Shown here piece after piece: positions 16,223-27,316 of a DNA stretch of 58,886 nt. The notes beneath the pieces are model-generated. The model was not told where the DNA came from. It ran no database searches and saw nothing but the letters and a program-made list of their open reading frames with translations. The translations under genes were made by a program, and so were the position numbers. The first letter of the stretch is position 1; every line of letters begins with the position of its first letter. The stretch spans positions 1-58,886 of the forward strand of contig CAILJB010000090.1 in assembly GCA_903834465.1 (NCBI GenBank), in the 5' to 3' direction. Origin of the DNA: an uncultured Pseudomonadota bacterium. Lineage in GTDB: Bacteria; Pseudomonadota; Gammaproteobacteria; Methylococcales; Methylomonadaceae.

Positions 16223-19200
16223 TCAAATTTGCCCACCTACGCCTTTAAACTTCTCAACGAAAGTGGCAATTTTTTGGAAAACACTTTGCTTTTTAGTTAG
16301 ATATTGCGGATTTAACGGACTCATTTTCGGCAGAACTGCGTTAAGTTCAGTGCCATTTTCACTTGCATATTCATTTTTTAACGATGCCGTGATGTAGCGT
16401 TTAGCGGCTTCTATGTTGAGATTTTCAGTGACAATTAAATCCTCTGCTTCACGTTTTTGTTCGGTTTGAGCAAAAGTAAAGAAACCCTCAATAATGCTAG
16501 CTTTATCAAGAAAATTATCTAAATTGCTTTGGTTAATAAAATCGACCAACAAACTTTCTTTAGCTCGATTGCCAATGCTAGAGCGAATCAAACGACTGAC
16601 ATCTTCAAGCAATGTAGCTTTGTCTTTAAACTTTTTATGATTTTCAAAAATCAATTCCAAAATGTAATCTAAGTTAATCTCTTGTGATTTAAGCAAGTCT
16701 ACCTCGAAGACCACATCATCCCAATCAATGGTTGATGTTTTATCGCTGTCTCCTTTTTCACGACGAAGCCAATCACGAATGTCGTTATAGCTTGAACGAT
16801 AGTCTTGAATAACGCGCTCTGCTGGTATTTTAATCGCTTGCATAGCAACTAAATCGTTATCGTCTAAATAGTGCTGAGTTTTGAACTCATCTACAGCAGC
16901 AGGGTTGTTCGTATCCAAAGATTGAAAGGCTTTTAATCCCGCAAATTCATCGTAATTTTGCAGTACATTTTCAACACGCAAATACTCACCGAACAATTTA
17001 GCAAAGTCTTTCTTGTCTTTTTCTGTCACGATGTTATCAGGGGTTGGAAAGTGTTGTTGCAGAGCTTCAACAATATCTAAATAACCACGCCGCGCCTCTC
17101 CCGTTGCTATATCGGTAAAGCCTTCCATGTATTCTTTGTAGCTTTTTTCGAGTACCACATTTTTGGTATTGCTATCACCAAATAACGTAATGGCATCAAT
17201 GGTGGCTTGTTCTAAATTACGGAAGGTGACGATATTGCCAAATGTCTTGGTAGCATCATAAATACGGTTAGTGCGGGAATAGGCTTGTATTAAGCCGTGA
17301 TAGCGTAGATTTTTATCAACAAATAAAGTGTTTAAGGTTGGCGCGTCAAAGCCAGTTAAAAACATACCCACCACAATGAGTAAATCGATTTCTTGATTTT
17401 TTACCTTTAACGCAAGGTCACGGTAATAGTTTTGAAATTCTTTACTATCAATACCGTAATTGGTTCTAAACATGGCGTTATAGTCACCAATTGCCGCACT
17501 TAAAAACTCCTTAGCACTGCTATCCATTGCCGTAAGTTCAAAGCTCTCATCCAAAATTTCACCGATAGCATTTTGTTCTTCATTGGCGGAAAAAGAAAAG
17601 ATAGTGGCAATTTTTAACGGCTTGTTACTGTCTTTTTGCAAATGCTTAAACGATTCATAGTACAACTTGGCAGCATCAACACTGCTAACGGCAAACATGG
17701 CATTAAAACCTTTACCATTAGCTTGCAGGCGATGCGTTTTTTGTTTGAAGTTGTTTAAGATGTACTGCGAAATTTCTCGAACGCGCTCTGGATGCAATAA
17801 TGCTTGTTTGTTTTCTGCCGCCGTGAGTTTTTTCTCGTCTTGTTCTGATTCAATCGTCTTAAATTGTGGGCGTACATCGTTGTAATCCACTTTAAACTTC
17901 AACACTTTTTCATCACGAATCGCGTCAGTAATCACATAAGAATGTAACAGATGCCCAAACACACTCGCAGTGGTTTCAGAACCTGAAGCATTTTGTGGAA
18001 AAATCGGCGTACCCGTAAAACCAAACTGGTAAAACTTTTTGAATTTCTTTTTTAGGTTCTTTTGCGCTTCACCAAATTGGCTACGGTGGCATTCATCGAA
18101 AATAAACACCACTTGCTTGCTGTAAATGGGCAAGTCGCTTTCACTTTTGATTAAGTTATTGAGTTTTTGAATGGTTGTTACAACGATTTTGTTGTCGTCT
18201 TTATCAAGATTACGTTTTAATCCTGCCGTATTTTCTGAGCCGTTGACGCTATCGGGTGAAAAGCGTTGATACTCTTTCATGGTTTGATAATCGAGGTCTT
18301 TGCGGTCAACCACAAAAAAGACTTTATCAATAAAATCCAACTCGGTTGCCAAGCGTGCGGCTTTAAAACTGGTTAATGTTTTACCCGAACCTGTCGTGTG
18401 CCAAATATAACCACCACTTTGAGTAGAACTGGCGTTTTTTGATTGATATGAGCTGTTTATTTTCCACAAAATGCGCTCGGTTGCGGCAATTTGATAAGGT
18501 CGCATGACCAATAAGTTGTTGCTCACGTCAAACACGGAGTAATGCAATAACACATTCAACAACGTGTTTTTCTGGAAAAAGGTCGCGGTAAAATCCTTTA
18601 AATCTTTAATCAAGGTATTATCAGACCTTGCCCAATTCATGGTGAAATCAAAGCTATTTTTATCGCGCTTGGTGGTGTTAGCAAAATAACGGCTATCCGT
18701 ACCGTTTGAAATGACAAAAATCTGCAAGTATTTAAACAGTGAATGCTCTGAATTAAAGCTCTCTTTACTGTAGCGGTGTATTTGGTTGAAGGCTTCACGA
18801 ATCGCTACACCACGTTTTTTAAGTTCCACTTGCACCAATGGCAAACCATTCACTAAAACAGTGACATCGTAACGATTGGCTTGTGTGCCTTTTTGTTCAA
18901 ACTGTTTAATGACCTGTACTTTATTACGAGCAATCGCTTTCTTATCCAGCAAGTAAATGTTTTGAATACGTCCATCATCAAAAACGAAATCATGAATATA
19001 GTCATCATGTATTTTGCGCGTTTTGTCGAGGATGTTATCGCTGGGTTTATCTAAATATCCCTCAACAAAGCGTTGCCATTCGCTATTGGAAAATTCTACA
19101 TTATTCAGATGTTGTAATTGCACACGCACATTCGCCAACAATCCTTCAGGCGTATTCAAATCGAATAGGTACTCATAACCCTGATTTTTTAAATCGTTGA

Positions 19201-19318
19201 TGAACTCACACTCTAAATCATTTTCGCTTTGATAGGATTCGTTACCCTGCAAAAATTTGGTGTATTTATCCAAAACAATAAAATTATTCGATTCTGCAAT
19301 AGGAGTGTAGCTAGTCAT
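16223..19318 (-). CDS. hsdR: Type IC restriction endonuclease subunit R
   Basis: This 1031-residue motor/nuclease subunit is close in length to EcoR124I HsdR. The nuclease site is Asp151, Glu165 and Lys167 (RYDVTVLV and VQVELKK), the same spacing as in EcoR124I. The SF2 translocase begins with Walker A TTGSGKT (308-314) and continues with FIFDECHRS and the downstream helicase motifs ([25 protein letters not shown]). The gene is 12 bp after prrC in one operon with hsdM and hsdS. It cuts unmethylated DNA after ATP-driven translocation and is expected to be intact. Confidence 0.96.
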   Translation of the reverse strand: MTSYTPIAESNNFIVLDKYTKFLQGNESYQSENDLECEFINDLKNQGYEYLFDLNTPEGLLANVRVQLQHLNNVEFSNSEWQRFVEGYLDKPSDNILDKTRKIHDDYIHDFVFDDGRIQNIYLLDKKAIARNKVQVIKQFEQKGTQANRYDVTVLVNGLPLVQVELKKRGVAIREAFNQIHRYSKESFNSEHSLFKYLQIFVISNGTDSRYFANTTKRDKNSFDFTMNWARSDNTLIKDLKDFTATFFQKNTLLNVLLHYSVFDVSNNLLVMRPYQIAATERILWKINSSYQSKNASSTQSGGYIWHTTGSGKTLTSFKAARLATELDFIDKVFFVVDRKDLDYQTMKEYQRFSPDSVNGSENTAGLKRNLDKDDNKIVVTTIQKLNNLIKSESDLPIYSKQVVFIFDECHRSQFGEAQKNLKKKFKKFYQFGFTGTPIFPQNASGSETTASVFGHLLHSYVITDAIRDEKVLKFKVDYNDVRPQFKTIESEQDEKKLTAAENKQALLHPERVREISQYILNNFKQKTHRLQANGKGFNAMFAVSSVDAAKLYYESFKHLQKDSNKPLKIATIFSFSANEEQNAIGEILDESFELTAMDSSAKEFLSAAIGDYNAMFRTNYGIDSKEFQNYYRDLALKVKNQEIDLLIVVGMFLTGFDAPTLNTLFVDKNLRYHGLIQAYSRTNRIYDATKTFGNIVTFRNLEQATIDAITLFGDSNTKNVVLEKSYKEYMEGFTDIATGEARRGYLDIVEALQQHFPTPDNIVTEKDKKDFAKLFGEYLRVENVLQNYDEFAGLKAFQSLDTNNPAAVDEFKTQHYLDDNDLVAMQAIKIPAERVIQDYRSSYNDIRDWLRREKGDSDKTSTIDWDDVVFEVDLLKSQEINLDYILELIFENHKKFKDKATLLEDVSRLIRSSIGNRAKESLLVDFINQSNLDNFLDKASIIEGFFTFAQTEQKREAEDLIVTENLNIEAAKRYITASLKNEYASENGTELNAVLPKMSPLNPQYLTKKQSVFQKIATFVEKFKGVGGQI

Positions 19319-19330
19319 TTGTATATTCCC

Positions 19331-20503
19331 TTAATTTCTTAATAAGTCCGTTAAATCAGGCTTGTATAGCTTATCAATGTGTTTAACTAATCGCATTAAA
19401 ACACGTTTATCATCATCTTTAAGCTGGGTTACTTCTTCGCTGGCATGTTTAGAGTGGCTGGAAATGTTAACAATCCGCGCCTCATAAGGATTGGTTTTTC
19501 CATTATTAGTTTTAGGTAGAATATCCCCCCATTGTTCATAACCAAGGAATGTAGAAGTTTTTTCTAATATATTTCTGATGAAATTGTAGTGATATTTATG
19601 TAAATCGCCTGTTTCAATGGCTTTTTCAATTTCTGCTTTAAGATGCAAATGATATGAAAATGGCGAATCATTAGATTGATTTACCAATTCATATTCACCG
19701 TCATCATGTCTTTTTAAAAGATATTTTTTAAATGTATTTTTCTTGAATTCATTGTGTAATACGTTATAGAAAAGCGGGTTATGTGTGGTAATAATAAACT
19801 TGATTTCTGATTCACTCGATTTAATCAATTGTGTTAAATCTACCGCTAACTCAATTAAATGATTTTCATCTAACGAACTTACAGGGTCATCAATAAAAAC
19901 GTATTCCAACTGGTTAAATTTATCTGTTTCACGCTCGTCAGGATCGGCAACATTCAGCACCTCAATCACTTGTTCAAGCAAAGAATAAAACACACTCCAA
20001 ATAAAGTTACTTTCTTCACCTTTTGAAATTTTAATGTTTGGCTCTTGCGGATTATTACCTCGCTCGAAAGAAAATCTAACCTCAGAAAAATCCTCGTTAA
20101 AATTAGGAGTTAATTTTTCATTTGTATAATGTTGAAAAATGGCAGTAACGTTTCGGTCTTGACCTTGCTCTTCAAAAACCCATTTGGTAAATGCGTTAGG
20201 CTGAATTTTTAATTTAGGTGCAACATCACCTTCTAAATCATTATCCCAATAAAACAAATCTTCAGTGAATGCACTGTAATAAAGAATTTTTTTATTTTCT
20301 AATTCTGATTCCTGTACATCTCCCTCATCCCTTATTTTCGGTGAAACTAACTCTTTAAATTCTCGTGAAAGCTGTGTTTTTCCTGTGCCATTAAACGCAT
20401 AAATAATCTGAACTTTTACATCTAAAGTTTTTTCAGCTACTGCTTTAGTTTTATGTACCGAATCTTTTAGTTGTTGTGCAATTTCCGTTAACGATTTTCC
20501 CAT
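19331..20503 (-). CDS. prrC: PrrC anticodon nuclease (latent tRNA-Lys-type suicide RNase)
   Basis: This 390-residue protein is recognisable end to end as PrrC. The N-terminus is [15 protein letters not shown], Walker A AFNGTGKT at 36-43, then [18 protein letters not shown]. The ABC signature is [17 protein letters not shown], Walker [14 protein letters not shown] and the H loop ITTHNP. The C-terminal nuclease has Arg310, Glu314 and His350, matching the Arg-Glu-His triad of E. coli PrrC. In E. coli the protein is held silent by the type IC enzyme and, when a phage inhibitor disables restriction, cleaves host tRNA-Lys. The hsdS-prrC-hsdR order here is the same as in the prr locus. All key residues are present, so it should be functional. 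tRNA target not proven here. Confidence 0.93.
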   Translation of the reverse strand: MGKSLTEIAQQLKDSVHKTKAVAEKTLDVKVQIIYAFNGTGKTQLSREFKELVSPKIRDEGDVQESELENKKILYYSAFTEDLFYWDNDLEGDVAPKLKIQPNAFTKWVFEEQGQDRNVTAIFQHYTNEKLTPNFNEDFSEVRFSFERGNNPQEPNIKISKGEESNFIWSVFYSLLEQVIEVLNVADPDERETDKFNQLEYVFIDDPVSSLDENHLIELAVDLTQLIKSSESEIKFIITTHNPLFYNVLHNEFKKNTFKKYLLKRHDDGEYELVNQSNDSPFSYHLHLKAEIEKAIETGDLHKYHYNFIRNILEKTSTFLGYEQWGDILPKTNNGKTNPYEARIVNISSHSKHASEEVTQLKDDDKRVLMRLVKHIDKLYKPDLTDLLRN

Positions 20504-20504
20504 G

Positions 20505-21704
20505 CTATGCCTCTATTTTTGACTTGGGAAAACTCAACAACAAATTCCGATAATACTCATATTGCTGTTGGCGCAATTCGATTTCACGAGGCAAACCTTC
20601 GGTGATTGAACTGGTTAATGCCTCAAATTTATCTAAAATGGAAACGATACGCTGTTGTTCTGCTAGGGATGGAAATGGAAAACGTACACTTTCAAAAGTT
20701 GCAAGATTGATATTGCTCTGTGCGCTACCCGTGCTTTGCGATTGTAGTTTCGTTTTAAATGAAGACAAAAGATACTCAACAAAGCTCTCATTTGTTTTTT
20801 CTGGATTAGCAACAAAACCTATAATGCTGTCAGGAAAACATGAATCAAACCCAAGAATCGTAGTTTCTGCGATATTTGCTGCTATCGTTATACAAAGCGT
20901 TCCTTTTTGCCACAACTTACTTTGTGCTAATCCAAACTTACTATAAGTTTGTGTGTACGCTGTAATAATATGTGAGGAGTTTCTAATATCTCCCGTTTGA
21001 ATGAATGGAATATCTCCACCATATAATTTGGGGTCGTTTCTTGGGCGGTGTTTTGATTTTCCACGACCAAAATGAATAGCAACTTCACTTAATGTTTTCC
21101 ATTCAATTTCACCTTCTTCAAACGTGAATAACTGCTCACGATAGTAGTCATATTGCTTTTTTCTGGCGGTAAGCTCGGCGGTAAGCTCGGCGGTAAGCTC
21201 GGCGGTAAGCTCGGTGAAATTGTCCAAAATTTGGACAATTTCAGTTTGGACGTTGAGCGGTGGAATGGGAATTGGGAACTTATCTGTATCAGGAGTTGCA
21301 ATTTGTGGCATTTGCATTTTACTACCGAGGTTTTGAAAATAAGGTTCGTTCATTTTCAAAAAATAATACGCAAATTTTATATTGATATTTTCATTTTTAC
21401 AGCAATACGACCACATTTCATTTTTATGTGAAAATGGTTTGTCATAATACTCAAATTCAATAACACCACGAGATTTTACGATAATAGATGGATCTTTATT
21501 TATATCGTTGTCAGGTATATCTTCAAAATTAACGAATGCAACAGTTTTACCGCCAGCAAAAATTTTTAATGGCGCACCATCTTTATGCAATTCTTTCATC
21601 TGACTAGCAGTAATTTTTGTTCCTTTGGTACGAACAAGCATTTTTCCCAACGGCTTCCATTCCACTTCAACGCCTTCAAGCAGTTTTTCCATAAAGTTAC
21701 TCAT
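20505..21704 (-). CDS. hsdS: Type IC specificity subunit S
   Basis: This protein of about 399 residues has two target-recognition domains (about 15-150 and 200-345), each followed by a conserved helical spacer ([16 protein letters not shown] and [15 protein letters not shown]). The central spacer carries TAEL repeated four times before [12 protein letters not shown]. The start is placed at ATG 21704 because the upstream gene stops at 21697-21699 and the frame upstream of this point is inside it. It determines the bipartite DNA target of both methylase and nuclease; the target sequence cannot be read from the protein by eye. Confidence 0.94.
   Translation of the reverse strand: MSNFMEKLLEGVEVEWKPLGKMLVRTKGTKITASQMKELHKDGAPLKIFAGGKTVAFVNFEDIPDNDINKDPSIIVKSRGVIEFEYYDKPFSHKNEMWSYCCKNENINIKFAYYFLKMNEPYFQNLGSKMQMPQIATPDTDKFPIPIPPLNVQTEIVQILDNFTELTAELTAELTAELTARKKQYDYYREQLFTFEEGEIEWKTLSEVAIHFGRGKSKHRPRNDPKLYGGDIPFIQTGDIRNSSHIITAYTQTYSKFGLAQSKLWQKGTLCITIAANIAETTILGFDSCFPDSIIGFVANPEKTNESFVEYLLSSFKTKLQSQSTGSAQSNINLATFESVRFPFPSLAEQQRIVSILDKFEALTSSITEGLPREIELRQQQYEYYRNLLLSFPKSKIEA
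21166..21213 (-). repeat. Four 12-bp repeats encoding (TAEL)4 in hsdS
   Basis: GCGGTAAGCTCG occurs four times in a row without mismatch. In EcoR124I and EcoR3/124II, two against three copies of the same tetrapeptide repeat change the spacer of the recognised DNA from 6 to 7 bp. The array is therefore a candidate for slippage-driven specificity change. Confidence 0.92.
21216..21242. repeat. 27-bp perfect palindrome beside the TAEL repeats
   Basis: GAAATTGTCCAAA and TTTGGACAATTTC flank a single central A. The palindrome lies 2 bp from the 12-bp repeat array, inside hsdS, and encodes part of the conserved spacer helix (EIVQILDNF). Confidence 0.9.
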
Positions 21705-22773
21705 CTTCACCGCCATCATTAGTTTGTAATTCCCGTTCAATGTCTTCAATGCTCGGCAAATTAGTCTTGAAGGTTTCGGGGAGTGATTCCGTCAGTTTGT
21801 ATTCGGCAATGCCCATGGGCTGGGTTTTGTCACCTAGCGCATATTCCGCCACCACTTTATCTTTGCTTTTGCACAACAGTAACCCAATCGTGGTGGCATC
21901 TGCTTCGTGTTTCATTTGTCTATCCACCGCCGTCATATAAAATCCTAGCTGTCCCAGATGTTCAGGTTTGAATTTGTCGGCTTTGAGTTCAATCACCACA
22001 TAGCAACGCAGTTTTAAATGATAAAAAAGCAGGTCAATAAAGAACTCTTCTTCACCTACTTGCAGCAATACTTGACGACCAACAAAGGCGAATCCTGCGC
22101 CGAGTTCTAACAAGAATTGCGTCACATGGGTAACGAGTGCATTTTCAATTTCCCGTTCCTGAGCTTCGTCAGTCAGTCCCAAAAAATCGAAGCGGTAAGG
22201 GTCTTTGATAGATTCACGGGCGAGATCAGAGTCAGGTTTGGGTAAGCGTTGCTCAAAATTAGTAACAGCTTGCCCCTGTCGCTCAAACAGGCGGGTTTCA
22301 ATTTGCATCACCATCACATTGCGCGACCAGTTATTTTCTACAGCTTTAAGTGCATACCAGTAACGATGGTCTGCATTGTTCAATTTATCTAATAGCGTGA
22401 TGTGATGATACCAAGGCAATTGTGCAAGCACCTCTTGCACAATTGTTTGGTCTTGCCATGCCCCCGCAAAAGCACGCATATATTTTAGGTTGCGCGGCGA
22501 AAAGCCTTTCATGTGAGGGAAAGCGATGCGTAAATCGTGAGCCAGTCGTTCGATAACTTTTGCGCCCCAGCCTTGTTCTGCTTGCCTGTTCAAGATGTCT
22601 TGCCCGATTTGCCAATATAACAACACCAGCTCTTTATTAACCTGTAATGTTGCTCGCTGCTGGGCGGTGTGAATGCGACTTTTTAAATCATTTAGCCAAT
22701 TTGTATATCCCTGTGGTAACAGATTTAGCTCTGCTTGTTGTTTGCTGAACACATCATTTTCTTGAGTGTTCAT
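21697..22773 (-). CDS. DUF1016 / YhcG-family PD-(D/E)XK nuclease
   Basis: This 358-residue protein has the DUF1016 N-terminal domain (about 15-170: [55 protein letters not shown]) and the C-terminal nuclease domain (about 185-345). Active-site residues are Asp247 (FIDLLFYH), Glu262 and Lys264 ([16 protein letters not shown]). It starts inside the last codons of hsdM (ATGA overlap) and ends inside the first codons of hsdS, so it is translated as part of the R-M operon. Such genes are often found in type I operons; their role is unknown. Confidence 0.87.
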   Translation of the reverse strand: MNTQENDVFSKQQAELNLLPQGYTNWLNDLKSRIHTAQQRATLQVNKELVLLYWQIGQDILNRQAEQGWGAKVIERLAHDLRIAFPHMKGFSPRNLKYMRAFAGAWQDQTIVQEVLAQLPWYHHITLLDKLNNADHRYWYALKAVENNWSRNVMVMQIETRLFERQGQAVTNFEQRLPKPDSDLARESIKDPYRFDFLGLTDEAQEREIENALVTHVTQFLLELGAGFAFVGRQVLLQVGEEEFFIDLLFYHLKLRCYVVIELKADKFKPEHLGQLGFYMTAVDRQMKHEADATTIGLLLCKSKDKVVAEYALGDKTQPMGIAEYKLTESLPETFKTNLPSIEDIERELQTNDGGEDE

Positions 22774-24311
22774 GCTTCAATCTCAGCAATAATGGCATCA
22801 ATATCGGTGCGTAATTTATCAATCTTTGCTACGGTGATTTTTAGTTCAGCATTCAATTTGGTAATGTCGATAACTTCACGAGTATCTTTAGCTTCAACGT
22901 AAGAACTAACCGATAAATTATAATCGTTCGTAGCTATTGCACTGTTTTCCACTGATTTAGAAAAATGGTCAATATCGTTTTTGCTGTCAAATACATCCAT
23001 GATTTGAGTAATGTGTTCATCGGTTATTATATTGGTGTTAGTTTGTGGTTTAAATAACTTACTAGCATCAATAAACTGAGTTTTATTGTCTGTTTTGTGT
23101 TTGGAAAGCACTAAAATATTGACGGCAATCGATGTGCCGAAAAACAAGTTAGGAGCTAAAGAAATAACCGTTTCGACATAGTTGTTATCAACTAAATACT
23201 GACGAATTTTTTGCTCTGCACCACCACGGTAGAAAATACCAGGAAAGCAAACAATAGCGGCACGACCTTTGGCGGATAGATAACTCAGTGCATGTAACAC
23301 AAAAGCAAAGTCGGCTTTAGATTTTGGGGCTAACACACCAGCAGGCGCAAAGCGTTCATCATTTATTAGGGTTGGGTCATCACTGCCAACCCAATTAACC
23401 GAATAAGGCGGATTAGACACAATCGCATCAAAAGGTTTTTCATCACCAAAATGCGGGTCTAACAAGGTGTTACCTAGTGCAATATGAAATTTGTCGTAGT
23501 TAATGTTGTGCAAAAACATATTCATTCGCGCAAGGTTGTAGGTTGTATGGTTAATTTCTTGACCAAAAAAACCTTCTTCAATCACATGGTCATCAAATTG
23601 TTTTTTAGCTTGTAACAACAACGAACCTGAACCTGCCGCTGGGTCGTAAATTTTATTAACGGTTTCCTGTTTGTGCATGGCAAGCTGTGCAATCAACTTG
23701 GACACGGTTTGTGGAGTGAAAAATTCGCCCCCTGATTTACCTGCATTAGCGGCATAGTTAGAAATTAAGAACTCGTAGGCATCACCAAACAAGTCGATTT
23801 TATTTTCGTGGAACTTGCCAAAATTAAGTTCGGCAACGCCTTTCAATACGGCGGCTAAACGGGTATTTTTGTCGGAAACGGTGTTACCTAGGCGATTACT
23901 GGTGGTATCAAAATCGGCAAACAAGCCTTTAATATCCATCTCGGATGGGTAGCCATTGGCAGAGCTTTCAATGGAGGAAAATATAGCGGCTAAATCAGTG
24001 TTCAAGTTTTCGTTTGTATTAGCACAGGCAGCAACATTCGCAAACAGTTGGCTGGGGTAGATGAAATAGCCTTTTGTTTTAATAGTATCGTCTTTGATGT
24101 CTGAATTGATAACGTCGTCTGCGAGTGCAGCATAGTTAACGTTTTCATCACCACCTTCAATGTAACTAGCAAAGTTTTCGCTAATAAACCGATAGAACAA
24201 AGTACCTAAAACATACTGCTTAAAATCCCAGCCATCGACTGCACCACGAACTTCATTCGCAATTTGCCAAATTTGGCGTTGTAGTTCGGCACGTTGTTGG
24301 TTACTTGTCAT
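22770..24311 (-). CDS. hsdM: Type IC DNA methyltransferase subunit M
   Basis: This 513-residue N6-adenine methyltransferase has a helical HsdM N-terminal domain (1-150), an SAM-binding motif DPAAGSGS at 223-230 and catalytic NPPY at 300-303, and C-terminal helices that bind HsdS. ATG 24311 is chosen over an upstream ATG because AAGGA lies 8 bp before it and family members start with this [16 protein letters not shown] segment. Length agrees with EcoR124I HsdM. It heads the operon of about ten genes running to 12588. Confidence 0.95.
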   Translation of the reverse strand: MTSNQQRAELQRQIWQIANEVRGAVDGWDFKQYVLGTLFYRFISENFASYIEGGDENVNYAALADDVINSDIKDDTIKTKGYFIYPSQLFANVAACANTNENLNTDLAAIFSSIESSANGYPSEMDIKGLFADFDTTSNRLGNTVSDKNTRLAAVLKGVAELNFGKFHENKIDLFGDAYEFLISNYAANAGKSGGEFFTPQTVSKLIAQLAMHKQETVNKIYDPAAGSGSLLLQAKKQFDDHVIEEGFFGQEINHTTYNLARMNMFLHNINYDKFHIALGNTLLDPHFGDEKPFDAIVSNPPYSVNWVGSDDPTLINDERFAPAGVLAPKSKADFAFVLHALSYLSAKGRAAIVCFPGIFYRGGAEQKIRQYLVDNNYVETVISLAPNLFFGTSIAVNILVLSKHKTDNKTQFIDASKLFKPQTNTNIITDEHITQIMDVFDSKNDIDHFSKSVENSAIATNDYNLSVSSYVEAKDTREVIDITKLNAELKITVAKIDKLRTDIDAIIAEIEA

Positions 24312-24337
24312 TGTTAAAATCCTTGTTAAATACGTTC

Positions 24338-24366
24338 TGAATAGTTTAAGCGTTACGCGCAATCAA
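24338..24366 (-). promoter_or_regulatory. Predicted promoter of the hsd/prrC operon
   Basis: On the minus strand TTGATT and TATTCA are separated by 17 bp, about 20 bp before the hsdM ribosome binding site. It lies in the 92-bp gap after the phage tail gene, so the defence genes need not depend on phage late transcription. Confidence 0.4.
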
Positions 24367-24403
24367 TACTAATTCTACCCCCTCTTTTAAAAATACCTCT
24401 CAA

Positions 24404-26785
24404 TCAAATCACAATTTCATTCATCACCAAATTCGGAGCCTCGTTTTCAATCCGCCCAGCACGAATGTAGTATTTTGAACCAATAGCACCCGTGCCACGC
24501 ACCCGAATCACACCACCATCAATTAGAGTCATCAACGATGTTTGTCCATCTGTGTTTGAAAGTGTACCCACCAGCAACGGGTCTCGCGGCAACAATTCTT
24601 TGAAACCTTGCCAGACGTTGGCGGTTTCTTCGCCAATGGTAATAGTCTGCGAAACTTTACCTAAATCAGCACTGATACCAATCGAATTCACTACGCCAAA
24701 AACATGACCATCGTCGATGTCGATACGCACCAAATCACCAATTTTCGCCAGCGGAATATCAGTAGCATTTAACGGAATGGTTAAAGACTGAATCGCTGGT
24801 TGTTCCCATTGGGCAGCTAAAAGCCGCTCACCTAACGCTCGACAACCAATGACATCGGTCATTAGTGAATTTGTCACAGTTTGCAATAATTTATCACCAG
24901 CCGTTCCTGTAAATCGGCAATGAGCCAACACACCACCAATATCTGAGCCATGCACATACACCGCGTTTCCTTGCGCTGGCACAACATTTCGATAGGTGAG
25001 CGATTCAATTACCGCGTCAGGAATAATTAAATCAGGCGTTTCGCTTTCATAATTCCAAGGCAGAACAGGATAACGCGGTATCACATCAATCTTTTTGCTG
25101 TGGCGCGATGGCGCGATAACCGCACCAATATCGGCAGCAATGCCTGCAATTACTTGAATGGGTGTTTTTGCGGTGTAGCTAAATGCCCCTGCGGGAATGT
25201 TCCAGTTTGCGGCTGACCAAAGTCCAATCTCCCAACCAAACGGCAACTCTAACGCCGCCAACTGTTGAACATTCATCAAATCAGATTGTGTTGCGCTGGC
25301 AGGTTGTATGTATGGCAGCGTGAGTAAAGCAGTCAAACTGCGTCCACTCAACGAAATTGAGTTTTTAGCGAACGTTCGATTGCGCGTGACTTTCTCCACT
25401 AGCACGTTGAATGAATAGCTGTTTATTGTGATGATAATTTCAACCGCCGTCCCGTCTGATTTAACCACCAGTGGTAATTGTGAGGCATTGAGCAATTTGC
25501 AACTAAACGTCCATGCCCATGAATCGGAATCTACATTGAGCGCAATGTCTGACACATCAAGTGGCGTTAAATCGAGCAGTGTCGCGGTGATAGTATGTTG
25601 CATCGTATAAACCGTTTTTCTTGGAATGGTGAAAGTGACTGTTTCAGGTCGAGGCGTAATCGGTGGTCTTGGTAGGTCTGTTGTTCCCGTATCACCGCCA
25701 CCTGTACCCGCTAAACGTTGTTTGACGTTGAATAAAACCTTTGCTTGCTGAGATTTGAAGCATTTATGAATCAGCAACGTATCTGCTGTAGCAGTATTCA
25801 CCGATTTCGATAACCGCAATCCGCCACGTTGCACTGATTCAATCAGCTGATATTTTTCGCCTGTGAAAGCGTAAGAAAACTGCTCGCTAGGCGAGTAATT
25901 CAAAATGCTATCAAAAATCGAACGATTGAATTTCGCCTTTTCAAGACCGCCGTCATTCAAAACAAACAACACGACGTTTGCTGAATTAGCAGTGTCCGAC
26001 AAATCAAATTCAACGGGATTTTTGGTTCGATACGCTGAATCAGTTTGGGTAAAAATTCGTTCAATCGGTGGATTTTCAAGAATGAAATCCGCACGCGGTG
26101 TGTATTCAAATTCGGGCGGTAAAACCTGATTAAATGCGACTTTGAAAATGTGCGTGGCATTCTCAACATCATCGACAACAAAACGGTAAGCTGCACCGAG
26201 TGGAATTAGTTGTTGTAAATCAGCCACCGTTTTAACTCGCAATGCAATCGCCACATCTTGCTGTGATTTCAATTCAGCAAACATTGGTGTGGCTTGTTGA
26301 AACGCAAATGCCGTTGTGGCGTTCAGAGCTGTTGTTGTTTCTTGTTGCGAGGTGCTTTGCGTTTCGATGACCAAACCATTTTCTTGTCGTAAGGCAACGG
26401 TGGTGGATTTCGCAACAGTGACATCTTGATTTGAAACAGCAGAAACCACATTTTTAATTGCATCACTTTGCAAAAAAGCGACTTTCGATTGTAGCGAAAT
26501 AGTTGGCTGAACAACTGAATTAACACGGCTATAAAGTGAACGCCTAACGTGCGAATTGTAGTCGCCTGAAAAGTCGCCTACGCAATCATCCAACGTGAAG
26601 GCAAACTTCCCTAAAATATCAATCGATAATGCCTGAAAATGTCCTGTGACATTATCGAGCGCGAAAGCAAATAATCCTGCTGCATCTCCAGCATCATTGC
26701 CTAAATTAAAATCAAGTGGTGATGCGCCTGACTTCGTAGCGTTTAGGTTAAATTCAACAGGCGATAATTTAGACGTGTAGGTCAT
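24404..26785 (-). CDS. Phage tail hub / tip protein
   Basis: This 793-residue virion protein has a variable N-terminal half (about 1-385) of Ala/Val/Gln/Asn-rich beta-type sequence. The C-terminal half resembles siphophage tail-hub proteins: a baseplate-hub-like domain (SWAWTFSCKLLNASQ, INSYSFNVLVEKVTRNR), then IPRYPVLPWNY, DAVIESLTYRNV, and a closing beta-barrel (IGDLVRIDIDDGHVFGVV, QTITIGEETANVWQGFKELLP). It is the last gene of the tail operon, where the tip complex is expected. Start overlaps the stop of the previous gene by 1 bp. Confidence 0.65.
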   Translation of the reverse strand: MTYTSKLSPVEFNLNATKSGASPLDFNLGNDAGDAAGLFAFALDNVTGHFQALSIDILGKFAFTLDDCVGDFSGDYNSHVRRSLYSRVNSVVQPTISLQSKVAFLQSDAIKNVVSAVSNQDVTVAKSTTVALRQENGLVIETQSTSQQETTTALNATTAFAFQQATPMFAELKSQQDVAIALRVKTVADLQQLIPLGAAYRFVVDDVENATHIFKVAFNQVLPPEFEYTPRADFILENPPIERIFTQTDSAYRTKNPVEFDLSDTANSANVVLFVLNDGGLEKAKFNRSIFDSILNYSPSEQFSYAFTGEKYQLIESVQRGGLRLSKSVNTATADTLLIHKCFKSQQAKVLFNVKQRLAGTGGGDTGTTDLPRPPITPRPETVTFTIPRKTVYTMQHTITATLLDLTPLDVSDIALNVDSDSWAWTFSCKLLNASQLPLVVKSDGTAVEIIITINSYSFNVLVEKVTRNRTFAKNSISLSGRSLTALLTLPYIQPASATQSDLMNVQQLAALELPFGWEIGLWSAANWNIPAGAFSYTAKTPIQVIAGIAADIGAVIAPSRHSKKIDVIPRYPVLPWNYESETPDLIIPDAVIESLTYRNVVPAQGNAVYVHGSDIGGVLAHCRFTGTAGDKLLQTVTNSLMTDVIGCRALGERLLAAQWEQPAIQSLTIPLNATDIPLAKIGDLVRIDIDDGHVFGVVNSIGISADLGKVSQTITIGEETANVWQGFKELLPRDPLLVGTLSNTDGQTSLMTLIDGGVIRVRGTGAIGSKYYIRAGRIENEAPNLVMNEIVI

Positions 26786-27315
26786 TAAATCGGCGTGAGT
26801 TTATCGAAAATTTGTGCGTTAAACGGCTCGTCAGTAATGGCTACGGCGTAATAATCCGACACGTTGCGATTCAAACCGCATTTAAACTCAAATTCACCAT
26901 TCAAATTAGTAAAAGTGCTTTGAATCAACGCTCCTGTCTTTCTGAAATACAGCGACACTCGCGCTTTGTTTTGCAACACACCTTGCACTTTTACCGTGCC
27001 AAAAATACGTCCAGCTCTATCAACCGTTGGAATGCTTAACGTGTTGAAAACGCCACCACCTTCCCAAACGGGCATTTGTTCTTGAATTTCAATAAATGCT
27101 TCATTTTTGAATGTCAGGGGAATGAAAAATTGCGTGGATTTCATGTCCTTGAGCGCATCGTTAATCATCGCATCTTGAACAGTCGCTTTTGTTGTTGTCA
27201 TATCAGACAACGTGTCAGAAACAACAAGTGTTGAAAAAGACGGCTCAATTAACTTGGCGTAAAAACCTACATCGCTTAACGCATCTTGGGTAAAAATTGC
27301 GTCCGTAATATCCAT
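26785..27315 (-). CDS. Phage tail-associated protein with Cna-B-like beta domain
   Basis: This 176-residue protein has a C-terminal half (about 90-165: RAGRIFGTVKVQGVLQNKAR, VSLYFRKTGALIQSTFTNLN, GEFEFKCGL) that looks like a carboxypeptidase-regulatory or Cna-B-type beta sandwich, common in phage tail tips and host-binding proteins. The N-terminal half has no recognised family. It sits between structural genes with a 1-bp gap upstream. Confidence 0.55.
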   Translation of the reverse strand: MDITDAIFTQDALSDVGFYAKLIEPSFSTLVVSDTLSDMTTTKATVQDAMINDALKDMKSTQFFIPLTFKNEAFIEIQEQMPVWEGGGVFNTLSIPTVDRAGRIFGTVKVQGVLQNKARVSLYFRKTGALIQSTFTNLNGEFEFKCGLNRNVSDYYAVAITDEPFNAQIFDKLTPI

Positions 27316-27316
27316 G

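Noticed and set aside
21153-21431. Plus-strand frame with KLGGKLGG repeats
   Set aside because: It is the antisense of the TAEL repeats in hsdS.
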